Shown: positions 32,926 through 41,214, counted from the first letter of the stretch. The stretch is DNA of 42,170 bases from Microvirga soli (GCF_016734765.1 NZ_JAERQE010000038.1:1-42170); one strand, 5' to 3'. Program-made: numbers and translations. Notes: generated from the letters alone by a model not told the origin.

Positions 32926-33633
32926 TTATTGAGCTGTCCTCTTCACCGGCTCACGAAGCTCTTCAAGAAGAGGCTCTGACTCTGGAGGAGGGTTGGTTTC
33001 CTTTGCGGCCTTCAAGAGGCCTGACGTCTCAAGCGAGCGGCTGAGAGCGACAATGACGTCGTCAGCAGCCGAGATACTACCTTCCTTCGTGGCTGCCCGG
33101 GATTGATCCAGCATATCGAGCACTGTCTCGATCTGATGACTTGCGAGCGGCACCTCAAGGTTCGACTGGAAGCCATTGAGTGCGATATAGCGCCACTCAT
33201 AAGTAAACTCGGTAGTCACCTCGGGCCCGAACCAAGTCGGGATCTCGAAGGCCTCTGCCTGTTGAACCTCATCAAATTCGACAGTAATGAGATCAAAGCT
33301 GCTGGGATATACAACACGATCAAGCTGTATTCTGTGGCTCAGGCCGCTTTGCGGTGGCAGATGGAGGCGGTCATAGGAGATCTGCCCGATGCATAGACTG
33401 AACAGTGCCTCGGCATGCTCCCGTGGAAGCGGTGCTAGCTTTTCTAACAGGTTTCCTTCTGTATCCTGTCCTGACAGCACAAAGTGAGCTTGATCTGCTT
33501 CCAGCCGAACAAGTTGGTCTTTACCTGGCTGGGATGAGAGGTAGCCCTCGACGACCTGGTGGTCGATGCCTCGCTCTCGCGAAATGAGGCGAGCAATGCA
33601 TGGAGAAACGAGGAAGCGTCGAGCATTCTTCAT
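32926..33633 (-). CDS. Divergent CYTH-fold protein lacking ExExK (paralogue D)
   Basis: This is a 235-residue protein from the ATG at 33633 (MKNARRFLVSPCIARLISRERG). A longer open frame begins 26 codons earlier, but family alignment supports this start. It keeps the shared blocks: RRFLVSPCIARLI, VEGYLSSQPGKDQLVRLEA, PREHAEALFSLCIGQISYDR, DLITVEFDEVQQAEAFEIPTWFGPEVTTEFTYEWRYIAL. The C-terminal helix ADDVIVALSRSLETSG matches that of A. The tail is then longer, with PPPESEPLLEELREPVKRTAQ. The ExExK signature is missing, as in A, B and C. No WGR gene is adjacent. Its own terminator follows, so it is a single-gene unit. Confidence 0.6.
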   Translation of the reverse strand: MKNARRFLVSPCIARLISRERGIDHQVVEGYLSSQPGKDQLVRLEADQAHFVLSGQDTEGNLLEKLAPLPREHAEALFSLCIGQISYDRLHLPPQSGLSHRIQLDRVVYPSSFDLITVEFDEVQQAEAFEIPTWFGPEVTTEFTYEWRYIALNGFQSNLEVPLASHQIETVLDMLDQSRAATKEGSISAADDVIVALSRSLETSGLLKAAKETNPPPESEPLLEELREPVKRTAQ

Positions 33634-33750
33634 GGGAGCACCTGCAAAAAGTATGACTATCAAAATGCAGGGCACATGGTCTGCTCGAACCTGTTTACAA
33701 ATGTTTACCATATTATTTTAAGGCATCGACATCCGTCGCGGGCCAATTGC

Positions 33751-34707
33751 TTAGTCAGCGACGATGCGTTCCTCCTCATTCAGCGGGTGGAGGTCGCGGA
33801 CCATGTGGTGGAGACGGGAGATGTCAAGATGCGTATAGATCTGGGTGGTCTCGATGCCGGCATGGCCGAGCAGTTCCTGTAAGACACGCAGGTCGGTACC
33901 CCCTGAGTGCATGTGAGTGGCAAAGGCATGCCGTAGCACGTGCGGCGAGACTCGCTCCGGGCTGGGCAGGCCTGCCGCGGCCGCGGCTTCCTTGATCTCG
34001 AGGAGAGCCGCTTGGCGCGTCAGCGCCTTGGTACCGTTGCGTACAGAGTGGAATAACCACGGGGAGGGCGCTCCACTAGAATAGGCGCGGGCCAGCCTTT
34101 GCCACTGAGCAATGGCCGCAATCGCCCTCTCATGCAGCGGCACGAGCCGCTGCTTATCGCCCTTGCCGCGCACCAGCAGCATGCGGGTGCCGGAAGGAGC
34201 GGCATCGGAGGGTAACGACAAGGCCTCGCTGATGCGCATGCCTGAGGCGTAGAGGGTCTCGAACAGGGCAGCCCGCCGGGCATAGCCGGCCTGACGGTAA
34301 AGGCCGACTGAAGGATCGGTCGCCAGCCGGTGCGCAGTCTCCAGGAGCGCCTCAGTCTCGGCAATTGACAGAACGAAGGGCAGCTTGCGGGGCTGGCGCA
34401 TGGTCGACAAGTTGCTTGTGGGATCACGGGAGCCGAGGTCCTCCGCAATCAGAAACCTATGCAAGCCACGTGCGACTGTGATGCGTCGGGCAATGGTGGA
34501 TCCAGCGTACCCGCGCTGATTGAGAGCGGCGATGTAGTCACGGATCTGCTCCAAGCCGACCTCGTTCAACTGGAGGCCGTTCTCATCCAGCCAGACAAGG
34601 TAGCAGTTCAGGTCGTCGGTATAGGTCTCGATAGTACCAGCCGACGCCCCGAGTTCTGTTGTCAGAGCATCGAGCCAGAGCTGGGCTAGCCGGTGATTGG
34701 TTTGCAT
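33751..34707 (-). CDS. XerC/XerD-type tyrosine recombinase
   Basis: This 318-residue integrase has the usual two domains. The N-terminal SAM-like core-binding domain (residues about 5-92) includes TIETYTDDLNCYLVWL and GYAGSTIARRITVARGLHRFL. The catalytic domain (about 110-305) has Arg158 (SGMRISE), Lys182 (RGKGDKQR), His256 and Arg259 (HVLRHAF), His282 (LGHAG) and Tyr291 (IYTHLD), a full set. Length and motif spacing fit XerC/D rather than phage integrase. It could resolve replicon dimers with FtsK or move a local element. Motifs alone do not tell XerC from XerD, so no gene symbol is given. Confidence 0.93.
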   Translation of the reverse strand: MQTNHRLAQLWLDALTTELGASAGTIETYTDDLNCYLVWLDENGLQLNEVGLEQIRDYIAALNQRGYAGSTIARRITVARGLHRFLIAEDLGSRDPTSNLSTMRQPRKLPFVLSIAETEALLETAHRLATDPSVGLYRQAGYARRAALFETLYASGMRISEALSLPSDAAPSGTRMLLVRGKGDKQRLVPLHERAIAAIAQWQRLARAYSSGAPSPWLFHSVRNGTKALTRQAALLEIKEAAAAAGLPSPERVSPHVLRHAFATHMHSGGTDLRVLQELLGHAGIETTQIYTHLDISRLHHMVRDLHPLNEEERIVAD

Positions 34708-34840
34708 GTGACTCTCCTGCGAGAGGACCCTGCCACGGCGCTGGTTACGAACTTCTTGTCAAAATGCTTGTTATGCGAATTTCATATAATGGAAGTCTAG
34801 GTTCTATTCTGAAGTGCGAATTCCGTTGCAAATAAAGGAT

Positions 34841-34872
34841 TTGCACTCGGAGGCCGAATGACCCTGCCCTAA
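34841..34872 (+). repeat. Short repeat with GAATGACCCTGCCCTA, copy 1
   Basis: TTGCAC, then about 10 bases, GCCGAATGACCCTGCCCTA. A similar element is at 41840-41870 (TTGCAC…GCTGAATGAACCCTGCCCTA). The gap 34708-35056 holds no other clear feature. Confidence 0.4.
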
Positions 34873-35056
34873 CGTTCACAGCCTCCGTTGGCGGGTGTGC
34901 TCCGAAGAGACGAGTTTCAGCGCCGGACGGAAACTTCACCAGCACTTAGGCGAAGTCGCCAAGTTTATTGATGATTGTGTCATCAGCCGTTTGCGCTCCG
35001 GCAGCATTTTGCCTCTGCGGGGCGCCTGCATTTTTTCACTCCTCCTCCGCTCTGGA

Positions 35057-35146
35057 TTAGTGGTCCTCCGGATTGCCAGAGCGGCCCTCGCTCTCCCATA
35101 TTTCACAGGCCCGCTCGCGAATTCTCTGCTCTAGGTGCTTTTCCAT
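35057..35146 (-). CDS. DUF2934-like micro-protein cut short by a stop
   Basis: The ATG at 35146 has GGAGAC eight bases upstream and reads MEKHLEQRIRERACEIWES, EGRSGNPEDH, then TAA. DUF2934 proteins have the pattern RIRxRAYEIWExEGRPxGxxxxHWxxAEAE. The stop here stands exactly where the conserved Trp after His is expected, and SRAEEE follows the stop in frame. It is therefore a 29-residue product of a truncated gene rather than a complete protein. The function of DUF2934 is unknown. Confidence 0.55.
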   Translation of the reverse strand: MEKHLEQRIRERACEIWESEGRSGNPEDH

Positions 35147-35379
35147 CGCCTGTCTCCATGTCCTAAGGATCTATCATTCTCGGCTAAGCAGGCGTGTTGT
35201 GGTCTACTGCAGGTAGTCTGCTCGGTTCCGTAACCACTGTGCTCTGAAGCTAGGGCACCGCTCTGGCAGGTGAATGGAGCCAGACGTTCGCCGCTCAGTC
35301 GGTGGGTGCTTGACCTCCCGGCCAGACACGGCAGGATGATCCTGCGAAACCGCACCTGATGAGACTTAAGGAACATGCA

Positions 35380-35589
35380 ATGGCGACTGGCACTGTGAAG
35401 TGGTACAACGATACGAAGGGCTATGGCTTCATTCAGCCGGATAATGGTGGCAAGGACGTCTTCGTTCATGCCACAGCCCTTGAGCGGGCTGGCATGCGGG
35501 GTTTGGCTGAAGGCCAAAAGATCTCATACGAGGTAGAAGCTGACCGCCGCACGGGCAAAGAGTCTGCCACCAACCTGCAGAAAGTGTAA
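35380..35589 (+). CDS. Cold-shock protein (CspA family), second copy
   Basis: This is a 69-residue protein from the ATG at 35380 (MATGTVKWYNDTKGYGFIQP), with AAGGAAC upstream. The frame continues seven codons further 5', but that ATG has no support. Both nucleic-acid binding motifs are present: KGYGFIQP and DVFVHAT. It is almost the same as the copy at 14150 over its whole length, differing mainly at N/T and H/A positions. A roughly 200-bp leader without a gene precedes it, as is usual for cold-shock mRNAs. A strong terminator follows. It should act as an RNA chaperone. Confidence 0.95.
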   Translation: MATGTVKWYNDTKGYGFIQPDNGGKDVFVHATALERAGMRGLAEGQKISYEVEADRRTGKESATNLQKV

Positions 35590-35627
35590 TGAAAAAATAG
35601 TCTGGGGAACTTAGTGCTGGCTATTCA

Positions 35628-35653
35628 AGCCGCTCCTGATGGGGCGGCTTTTT
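35628..35653 (+). terminator. Intrinsic terminator of csp
   Basis: AGCCGCTCC-TGAT-GGGGCGGCT has nine paired positions (one T-G), followed by TTTT. It lies 39 bp after the stop of csp. Confidence 0.85.
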
Positions 35654-35930
35654 GATACCCCTTTTCCATAAGGGTGCTGGGAAAGCAGGTACAGCTTCTG
35701 GCTACAGCAATGGAGCTCTGCATGATTGAAGCATTCCAGTGATCATCGCGGATGTACGTGCGAAACCTGCTTCCGACCTCCAAGCTCTTGCTGTCCAAGC
35801 CGTTTAACCCGCTTTGAGGTGCGGGGCTCGGTCATTGTTCTCACGATTCCATCCAGCAGGCCCACAAAAAAGCCGTCTATGTCTTGGATGGCCATCCCTC
35901 CGCATCGAACATCACGAGGATACAAGCACC

Positions 35931-36356
35931 TTGAGTTCCGGCGTCATCGCGACTGCAATTGTCCTGATCATCGGCTACGTCATCGTGTCCAGGATCATGA
36001 GCCTGGCGTTCCGCCTTGTTATTCCTCTGGTTCTGCTCGTGATCCTAGGTGGAGCTGGCGCGTTCTCGGGCCTGATGCCAAAGCGTTCCCCTGCGGACCA
36101 GTACGCCCCCTATGGACAGGCTCAGCATCGCCCCGGCGATATCGGCGATCTGCGCCTGCGCGACATCGCCGATATGGCTGCTGATGCAGTTGGCTCCGTG
36201 CTTCAGGCTGGCCTTGCCCTCTTGAATGGCATGCTCGAACCTGAACCAAGCCGCGAGCCGGACGGGCCGCACCGCTCCCGCCGTGGTGAGCTCTATGGCG
36301 CTCCGCCGGACTTCGGCGATGACTCACGCCAGGGCGAACAGCGGCGCGGATGGTAA
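35931..36356 (+). CDS. Small membrane protein with acidic/basic tail
   Basis: A TTG at 35931 with ACGAGGA upstream gives 141 residues: LSSGVIATAIVLIIGYVIVSRIMSLAFRLVIPLVLLVILGGAGAF. This is two transmembrane helices close together, with a very short loop. The soluble part follows, with a repeated DIGDLRLRDIADMAADAVGS and an acidic-basic low-complexity end (REPDGPHRSRRGE). The frame is open further upstream to 35814 without protein-like sequence. No family is recognised. It is a probable inner-membrane protein. Confidence 0.55.
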   Translation: MSSGVIATAIVLIIGYVIVSRIMSLAFRLVIPLVLLVILGGAGAFSGLMPKRSPADQYAPYGQAQHRPGDIGDLRLRDIADMAADAVGSVLQAGLALLNGMLEPEPSREPDGPHRSRRGELYGAPPDFGDDSRQGEQRRGW

Positions 36357-36379
36357 GATCATCCTGTCCTTGGGTGGCA

Positions 36380-36934
36380 TCAGATCTTTCTGCTCAGAAG
36401 GCGCGAACCTGCGAGAGCAAACCGCCAAGGCAAGTCAGTGGCGCGGGTGATCCCGATCCGCATCCCTGCTGCAACCTCAACTGGGCTCCTCTGGCCAAAG
36501 AGTTGGAAGGGTGTTTGGTCCAGCGGCAACTCATTGTGGGTAATTGTCACGCCCAGAGCCTGGCACAGACGACCAGGACCTGAGCAGAGAAGGCGTAAGT
36601 CCTCGACACCTCGTCGCACCTTCATGACCTCAATGCCCCTGGTTGGCTCAACAGCCCTGACGAGAACCGCGCTGCCTGACAAACAGACAAAGTTCAGGCA
36701 CCAGTGCATGCCGTACGACCGGTACACATAGGCGTGGCCTGCAGGCCCAAACATGGCTGCGTTCCGAGGCGTCGGACCACGAAAGCTATGGGACGCAGGA
36801 TCATCGCCGGTGTAGGCTTCAGTCTCAGCAATCCGGCCGCCGATCCCGTCCACAAGCAGGGTGGCTCCAATCAGATCGCGGGCGACCGTCACCGCGTCAC
36901 GAGAGAAGAAGGATCGGGGCAGCGTTGTTTCCAT
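36380..36934 (-). CDS. 3-methyladenine DNA glycosylase (Mpg/AAG family)
   Basis: This 184-residue enzyme removes alkylated purines such as 3-methyladenine in base-excision repair. The family motifs are LPRSFFSRDAVTVARDLIGATLLV (residues about 5-28), IAETEAYTGDDPASHSFRG with the catalytic Glu, and GPAGHAYVYRSYGMHWCLNFVC with the Tyr that intercalates. LVRAVEPTRGIEVM and SGPGRLCQALGV follow. The start at 36934 (METTLP) fits the family. A GTG at 36982 would overlap the stop of the upstream DUF892 gene (TAGTG) and add 16 residues, so translational coupling is possible. It lies downstream of the DUF892 gene and both are stress-protection genes. Confidence 0.92.
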   Translation of the reverse strand: METTLPRSFFSRDAVTVARDLIGATLLVDGIGGRIAETEAYTGDDPASHSFRGPTPRNAAMFGPAGHAYVYRSYGMHWCLNFVCLSGSAVLVRAVEPTRGIEVMKVRRGVEDLRLLCSGPGRLCQALGVTITHNELPLDQTPFQLFGQRSPVEVAAGMRIGITRATDLPWRFALAGSRLLSRKI

Positions 36935-36981
36935 TCGCCCGTCAGCCTTGAAGGTTGAGAAAGCCAACTCCCAAAGGCTCA

Positions 36982-37470
36982 CTAGGTGGCGGCAGGATTG
37001 ATGGCGTCCTCAGCCAACTCAGACAGGATCTGGTCGGTATTCTCCTCCTCGATCAGGGTCTCCTGGATGAGCCCCTCAGCCTCGGAGAGGCCAAGCTGCT
37101 TGGCCCATGCGAGCAAGGTGCCGTAGCGGGTGATCTCGTAATGCTCCACCGCCTGAGCGGCCGCGATCAGACCAGCATCTAGGGCCTCGCCGCCGCTGAA
37201 CTCCTGCAGGATTTCTTGGCCTTCCTCGATGATGCCCTGAATGGCCTTGCACTCAACACCCGCAGGCTTCTCGCCTAACAGCTGAAATACCTTCTCCAGA
37301 CGTTTCACCTGCCCTTCTGTCTCCTTCAGGTGAACGGCGAGGGCACCTTTGAGCTCCTCGGCCTGCGCGGCTTCCGCCATCTGCGGCAGGGCTTTAAGGA
37401 TAGCATTCTCGGCGAAATACGTGTCCTTGAGCTGATGCAAAAACAACGCCTTCAGATCTTTCTCGGCCAT
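36982..37470 (-). CDS. DUF892 ferritin-like protein (YciE/YciF type)
   Basis: This is a 162-residue four-helix bundle from the ATG at 37470 with AGGAGA nine bases upstream. Family blocks are LFLHQLKDTYFAENAILKALPQM (residues about 8-30), KETEGQVKRLEKVFQLLG (about 50-67), ECKAIQGIIEEG, AAAQAVEHYEITRYGTLL and LIQETLIEEENTDQIL. Glu and His residues in these helices can form a diiron site. YciE/YciF-type proteins rise under osmotic and general stress. A GGAAC-N16-GGTT element upstream resembles an EcfG promoter. The glycosylase gene is right behind it and could be cotranscribed. Confidence 0.93.
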   Translation of the reverse strand: MAEKDLKALFLHQLKDTYFAENAILKALPQMAEAAQAEELKGALAVHLKETEGQVKRLEKVFQLLGEKPAGVECKAIQGIIEEGQEILQEFSGGEALDAGLIAAAQAVEHYEITRYGTLLAWAKQLGLSEAEGLIQETLIEEENTDQILSELAEDAINPAAT

Positions 37471-37506
37471 TCGTGGTCTCCTGCTAGGTAGGGCAGTGAA
37501 CCAAGT

Positions 37507-37531
37507 AACCCCAGAGGTGGCTGAGCGTTCC
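37507..37531 (-). promoter_or_regulatory. EcfG-like promoter upstream of the DUF892 gene
   Basis: On the - strand, GGAAC (37531-37527), 16 bases, then GGTT (37510-37507). It differs by one base from the GGAAC-N16/17-CGTT consensus. It lies about 37 bp before the ATG. DUF892 genes are commonly under general stress control in this group. Confidence 0.35.
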
Positions 37532-37637
37532 GGAGCCAACAGCCAGCCTGAACAGAAGGATTGCTTTTGGTCCACCGGAGCGGGCAACGCTCATGACGGT
37601 CCTGCGTTAGATCGAGCAGCCCACGCGCAGGAGGACT

Positions 37638-38849
37638 ATGATGCCCATTGATTACCGCTCCGAGCTGAAGCGGCCCGTGTCCCTTGGGCTGGCTGGAGCT
37701 GCCATCCTGGGCTGGCTTCTGGCCCTTGGCGTAGGGCTCTCCTCGTCCGACCAGCAGCAGGAAGCCCAAACGGAAATAACCCGCCTGCAGCAGGCTGAAG
37801 CCTCCCTGCGACGGCAGCTCGAGGAGCAGCAGCGCACCGGCGGAACCCTGGCAGACTTGCAAACCAGGGTAGCTGGTGCCGAGCAGCAGCTGGCCCAGAT
37901 CACACAGGCACGAGAGCAGGCGCAGACTGAGCTTACAACCCTGCAGCAAACGACCCAGACGTCCCAGCAGCAGCTGACCCAGGCAGCTCAGACCCGTGAC
38001 CAGCTTCAGTCTCAGCTCGGGACCCTGCAGCAATCGCTTCAGACAACTCAGCAACAGCTGGTCCAGGTCACGCAAGCGCGCGAGCAGGCCCAAACGCAGC
38101 TCAGCGCCACTCTGCAGGACCTGCAGGCGCAACAACAGCAACTGACGCAACTCACCCTGTCCCGAACCGAGGTTCAGACCCAGACCTCCACTGCTCGACA
38201 AGCCCTGCAGGCCAATGAGCAAAGAGCCGCTGAGCTGGACCGCAGCGTCACGGCACTGTCGCAGCAGCTTCCGGAGATCCAGAACCAACTACAGCAGGCG
38301 GAACGGCGGCTGGCCTCCATGAAGGAGGAGATTGCGACAAGCGAACAGACCGTTGTGGCACGCCGGCAGGAGTTAGCAGATCTGAGCCGTCAGATGGACG
38401 AGGCCAGTCGTGACGCGACGGCGGCCCGCGAGTCGGTAGCCCAAGCTACTCAGGCGCTGTCCTCTCGGACAGCAGAGCTCACGGAGGTTGAGCAACGTCT
38501 CCAGCAGCTGCGTGACGCGCAAGCATCCGCTCAGACGGATCTTGCCAACCTTCGTCCGGAGCGGGACCGCCTGGCAAGGGAGCAGGCTGAACTCCAGAGC
38601 CAAGCAACCCAGCAGCGGTCTGAGCTTCAGGCTCAGCTGGCGAAGGCAACAGAAGACTTGGCCGCCCGCAATCGGGAGGTTGCAGAGCTGGAGGGGCGGC
38701 TTCAGGCGACCCGTCAGGTACTCGCTGATGCTCAGAGCCAACTTGCCGAAGCACGTCAGCAACTCGCTACGCCACCCACTACCGGGACCACATCCGGAGC
38801 AGGTGCTCCAGCCGATGCAGCTCCCTTGGCACCTGAAACACCTCAGTGA
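37638..38849 (+). CDS. Membrane-anchored glutamine-rich coiled-coil protein
   Basis: This 403-residue protein has GGAGG just upstream; two ATGs in a row (37638 and 37641) can start it. A short basic arm (YRSELKRPVS) precedes one transmembrane helix LGLAGAAILGWLLALGVGL (about residues 17-35). About 330 residues of coiled coil follow, very rich in Q, T, A and L, with heptads and degenerate repeats such as QAREQAQTELTTLQQTTQ. A short proline/alanine tail ends it (APADAAPLAPETPQ). It probably forms long rods in the periplasm or a scaffold at the membrane. Similar proteins are only known as hypothetical. Strong Q bias and internal repeats hint at repeat expansion. Confidence 0.75.
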   Translation: MMPIDYRSELKRPVSLGLAGAAILGWLLALGVGLSSSDQQQEAQTEITRLQQAEASLRRQLEEQQRTGGTLADLQTRVAGAEQQLAQITQAREQAQTELTTLQQTTQTSQQQLTQAAQTRDQLQSQLGTLQQSLQTTQQQLVQVTQAREQAQTQLSATLQDLQAQQQQLTQLTLSRTEVQTQTSTARQALQANEQRAAELDRSVTALSQQLPEIQNQLQQAERRLASMKEEIATSEQTVVARRQELADLSRQMDEASRDATAARESVAQATQALSSRTAELTEVEQRLQQLRDAQASAQTDLANLRPERDRLAREQAELQSQATQQRSELQAQLAKATEDLAARNREVAELEGRLQATRQVLADAQSQLAEARQQLATPPTTGTTSGAGAPADAAPLAPETPQ

Positions 38850-39012
38850 CATGCTGGCGTATGCACGTCTGCTGTTATTCGACGATGAGGTGGCTCACAC
38901 TGTAACCACGTAAGCTGACGCCCCAAAAGGGTCCCAAACGCAGTGGGGCATGGCTTGACGCAGAAACACAGCTTTGCTCAGGTCGCCAACGAAGTTCGCG
39001 AGAAAAACAGCT

Positions 39013-39453
39013 ATGAGCCCATCGTCACAATGGACCCTCTTCATCGCCCGTCCCGGACGAGATCGGCAGCACGTCATTCGGGATCCCAGCGGCGAGCCCC
39101 GGCTCATCTTTGGCGAAGACGATGGCAAAAGGATCAACGATCGTCTGGCGAGGTATCTTGTCGAGAGCCTCAATGCGGATCCTGAGATCGAAGACCCGAA
39201 TCCGGATGAAGGCTGGTTCCTGGACAGCCCAGGAGACGGTGAAGCGCAGGATCCGGCTATTCTCATTTGTGACCCTGATTTTGAGACTCGGCTCGAGATC
39301 CTCGATACGGGCCACCTTGAAGAGGACCAGGCGCTGGGCCGGAAGGTTGTGGCTCTGATCAATACCTACTTCATCCGGACCGAAGCTTCATATCCAAGCA
39401 CTTCCTCTGCCGATTTCCCAACAGCAAGGCAGCAACCCAGATCCAAACGTTGA
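39013..39453 (+). CDS. Hypothetical acidic protein, 146 residues
   Basis: From the ATG at 39013: MSPSSQWTLFIARPGRDRQHVIRDPSGEPRLIFGEDDGKR. An acidic stretch follows (NADPEIEDPNPDEGWFLDSPGDGEAQDPAILICDPDFETRLE), then a helix HLEEDQALGRKVVALINTYFIR and a basic tail. An upstream ATG (38974) adds 13 basic residues. No family is recognised. No signal or membrane part is seen. It is probably cytoplasmic and of unknown function. The strong charge separation between the middle and the end is notable. Confidence 0.55.
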   Translation: MSPSSQWTLFIARPGRDRQHVIRDPSGEPRLIFGEDDGKRINDRLARYLVESLNADPEIEDPNPDEGWFLDSPGDGEAQDPAILICDPDFETRLEILDTGHLEEDQALGRKVVALINTYFIRTEASYPSTSSADFPTARQQPRSKR

Positions 39454-39568
39454 AGGGTGGAGCAGATGGACCCCTGCGCCAGGCAATCATAGCTTGGCCT
39501 AGAGCGTCCTCTCAGCAAAATCCTTCGATTGGTTTGCTCCCGCACCTGCCCAGGCGGCTTGACGCCGC

Positions 39569-39601
39569 AATATAATCGGCTAACTGATCGCGCATTATAT
39601 T
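39569..39601. promoter_or_regulatory. AT-rich inverted repeat upstream of the mucR-like gene
   Basis: AATATAAT (39569-39576) and ATTATATT (39594-39601) are perfect 8-bp arms around 17 bases, ending 18 bp before the start codon. A TTGACG occurs just upstream (39559-39564) but at wrong spacing for either arm as a -10. Ros/MucR proteins bind AT-rich palindromes and control their own genes, so self-control is likely. It stands out in otherwise GC-rich DNA. Confidence 0.55.
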
Positions 39602-39619
39602 TCCAGCATTGGATAAGTT

Positions 39620-40126
39620 ATGGATCAGCCTGAACAGCAGCTAGATTTTGCCAGCATCACCGCCGACATCGTTTCGTCTTACGTTGCGAACAACTCGGTT
39701 CATCGAGGCGATTTGCCTAACGTGATTGCATCCGTGCACGCTGCCCTGCAAGATCTCGCTGCTCCAAAGCAGGCAGAACCTGAGAAGCCAGAGCCGCGCA
39801 TTGCGATCAAGAAGTCCATCACGCCCGACTTCCTGATCAGTCTCGAGGACGGCAAGCAGTACAAGACGCTGAAGCGCCACCTCGGCAAGCTCGGGCTGAC
39901 GGCCGAGGAGTACCGGGCGAAGTGGGGTCTCCCGGCCGATTACCCGATGGTTGCACCCAGCTATGCTGCCAAACGCTCCGAACTCGCCAGGAGCAGCGGC
40001 CTCGGTCAGATGCGGAGGAAGAGTGCCGCGAAAGCAGCTGCAAGGTCGGACGAGAAAGTCACGGCACCTATGGAGGCCTCAAAGCCGAAGCGCCGTACAC
40101 CTTCGAAAAAAGCGGCTGGCAAGTAA
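39620..40126 (+). CDS. MucR/Ros-family transcriptional regulator lacking the first Cys
   Basis: This is a 168-residue protein. The N-terminal helical part (residues about 8-48: ITADIVSSYVANNSVHRGDLPNVIASVHAALQDL) is the MucR oligomer region. The DNA-binding domain reads IKKSITPDFLISLEDGKQYKTLKRHLGKLGLTAEEYRAKWGLPADYPMVAPSYAAKRSELA. In Ros/MucR the first zinc ligand is Cys in ICLEDG; here it is Ser (ISLEDG). Some Mesorhizobium Ml-type proteins also lack the zinc ligands and still bind DNA. The C-terminus is a basic tail (KAAARSDEK, PKRRTPSKKAAGK), reminiscent of H-NS-like function. An AT-rich palindrome is upstream. Confidence 0.9.
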   Translation: MDQPEQQLDFASITADIVSSYVANNSVHRGDLPNVIASVHAALQDLAAPKQAEPEKPEPRIAIKKSITPDFLISLEDGKQYKTLKRHLGKLGLTAEEYRAKWGLPADYPMVAPSYAAKRSELARSSGLGQMRRKSAAKAAARSDEKVTAPMEASKPKRRTPSKKAAGK

Positions 40127-40190
40127 GCACGCTCTCAGGCCAAGCTCGTTGGCTCCTGACACTACCTGAGATGAGGGTCATGAATTGCCC

Positions 40191-40379
40191 CTAGGCAGGA
40201 ACGGTAGGTGTCGGAGGCTGAAACTCCTTCGCGATGACGTGCAACGAAAATATGCCTTCTTTGACTGCAGCTCCTTCGAACCATCTGCAGGTGATCTCAC
40301 AGCCATCGACCTCAACAACGGTCATCCGATGAGAGGGATAGGCAATCAGATGCACGACATCGCCAACGCTGAGCTGCAT
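40191..40379 (-). CDS. DUF2158 (YodC-like) small protein
   Basis: This is a 62-residue protein from the ATG at 40379, which has AGGAG eight bases upstream; an ATG six codons earlier is less likely. The fold is a small SH3-like barrel: MQLSVGDVVHLIAYPSHRMTVVEVDG, then EITCRWFEGAAVKEGIFSLHVI. DUF2158 proteins read GDVVxLKSGGPxMTVxxxxGxxVxCxWFxxxxxxxxxFxxxxL. The function is unknown. It is short and complete. It stands between the mucR-like gene and an XRE regulator, on the opposite strand from mucR. Confidence 0.8.
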   Translation of the reverse strand: MQLSVGDVVHLIAYPSHRMTVVEVDGCEITCRWFEGAAVKEGIFSLHVIAKEFQPPTPTVPA

Positions 40380-40487
40380 GGTTCGCTCCTGCTCCACATC
40401 ACGAGAGTGTAGCCAGCCGATGAGCAGCCGGTAAGACGACCGGGCTCATTTCCACAATGTGGCCTAGGGCAACTCAGTCTGGGTTTC

Positions 40488-40868
40488 CTATTCAACAGCA
40501 ATGGCTTTGAGGGCGCGCCTGACAGCAACGCGGGCCGCCTCAACGTGACCTGCGGCCAAGAGTTCGTCGACAATCCTGAGTGCCATTACCGCATCGGCCC
40601 GCTGTACAGGGTCTGAAGCCGACACCATGGTACCGCGCGCAGTTGATACTCCAGCGAGGTCATCGCTTTGGCCCGCAAGATAGGCCGAGCTGCACTCGAG
40701 CACGGAAGCAAGGCTCGCCAAAGCATCCTCTCCGGGATGCTGGGAACGACCCGTGATGATGTCCTGGATGAAACCCGCCTCAAAGCCTGCTTCCAGGGAG
40801 GCCCTGCGCCACGAGATCTTGAGAGCGCTTACCCGTTCTCCGATGCGCTCTTTCAGGATCGCGTTCAC
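40488..40868 (-). CDS. XRE-like helix-turn-helix regulator
   Basis: A GTG start at 40868 with AAGGAG about eight bases upstream gives 126 residues. Residues about 5-65 form a helix-turn-helix of the Cro/CI type: LKERIGERVSALKISWRRASLEAGFEAGFIQDIITGRSQHPGEDALASLASVLECSSAYLAG, with the usual RR-A-L-AG-xx-I pattern. The C-terminal part is helical (VMALRIVDELLAAGHVEAARVAVRRALKAIA) and likely mediates dimer formation. Length suits a small phage- or plasmid-type repressor. No target is visible nearby. Confidence 0.8.
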   Translation of the reverse strand: MNAILKERIGERVSALKISWRRASLEAGFEAGFIQDIITGRSQHPGEDALASLASVLECSSAYLAGQSDDLAGVSTARGTMVSASDPVQRADAVMALRIVDELLAAGHVEAARVAVRRALKAIAVE

Positions 40869-41214
40869 GCTTGGCTCCTTGAGGTGACGACGCTGCTAAA
40901 AGCCAAAAGGCGAGGAGGCGGTACAACCCCGCACTCCCCGCCTGCCTTGCAGCTCCGGCCATCTTCCGCCCGGGATGGTTAATAAGAAGATAACGAACGT
41001 TGCTGACCACGCCGGTCAAATTGGATTTTTCTGCTTTCTAGCTGACGCACAGAGGCGCGCGCTTCGTGACGCAGATAACTGACGATGGAGCCCAAGCGTT
41101 CACTTCCGACACGGCGGCGAAGGTCAACCCCTTGGTCGACCAAGTTATCGCCCATCTCGAGGGCAAGATTAAGCAACTCAGTTACTAAAAAGAGCCGGGC
41201 CGGAGATCGCCCCC

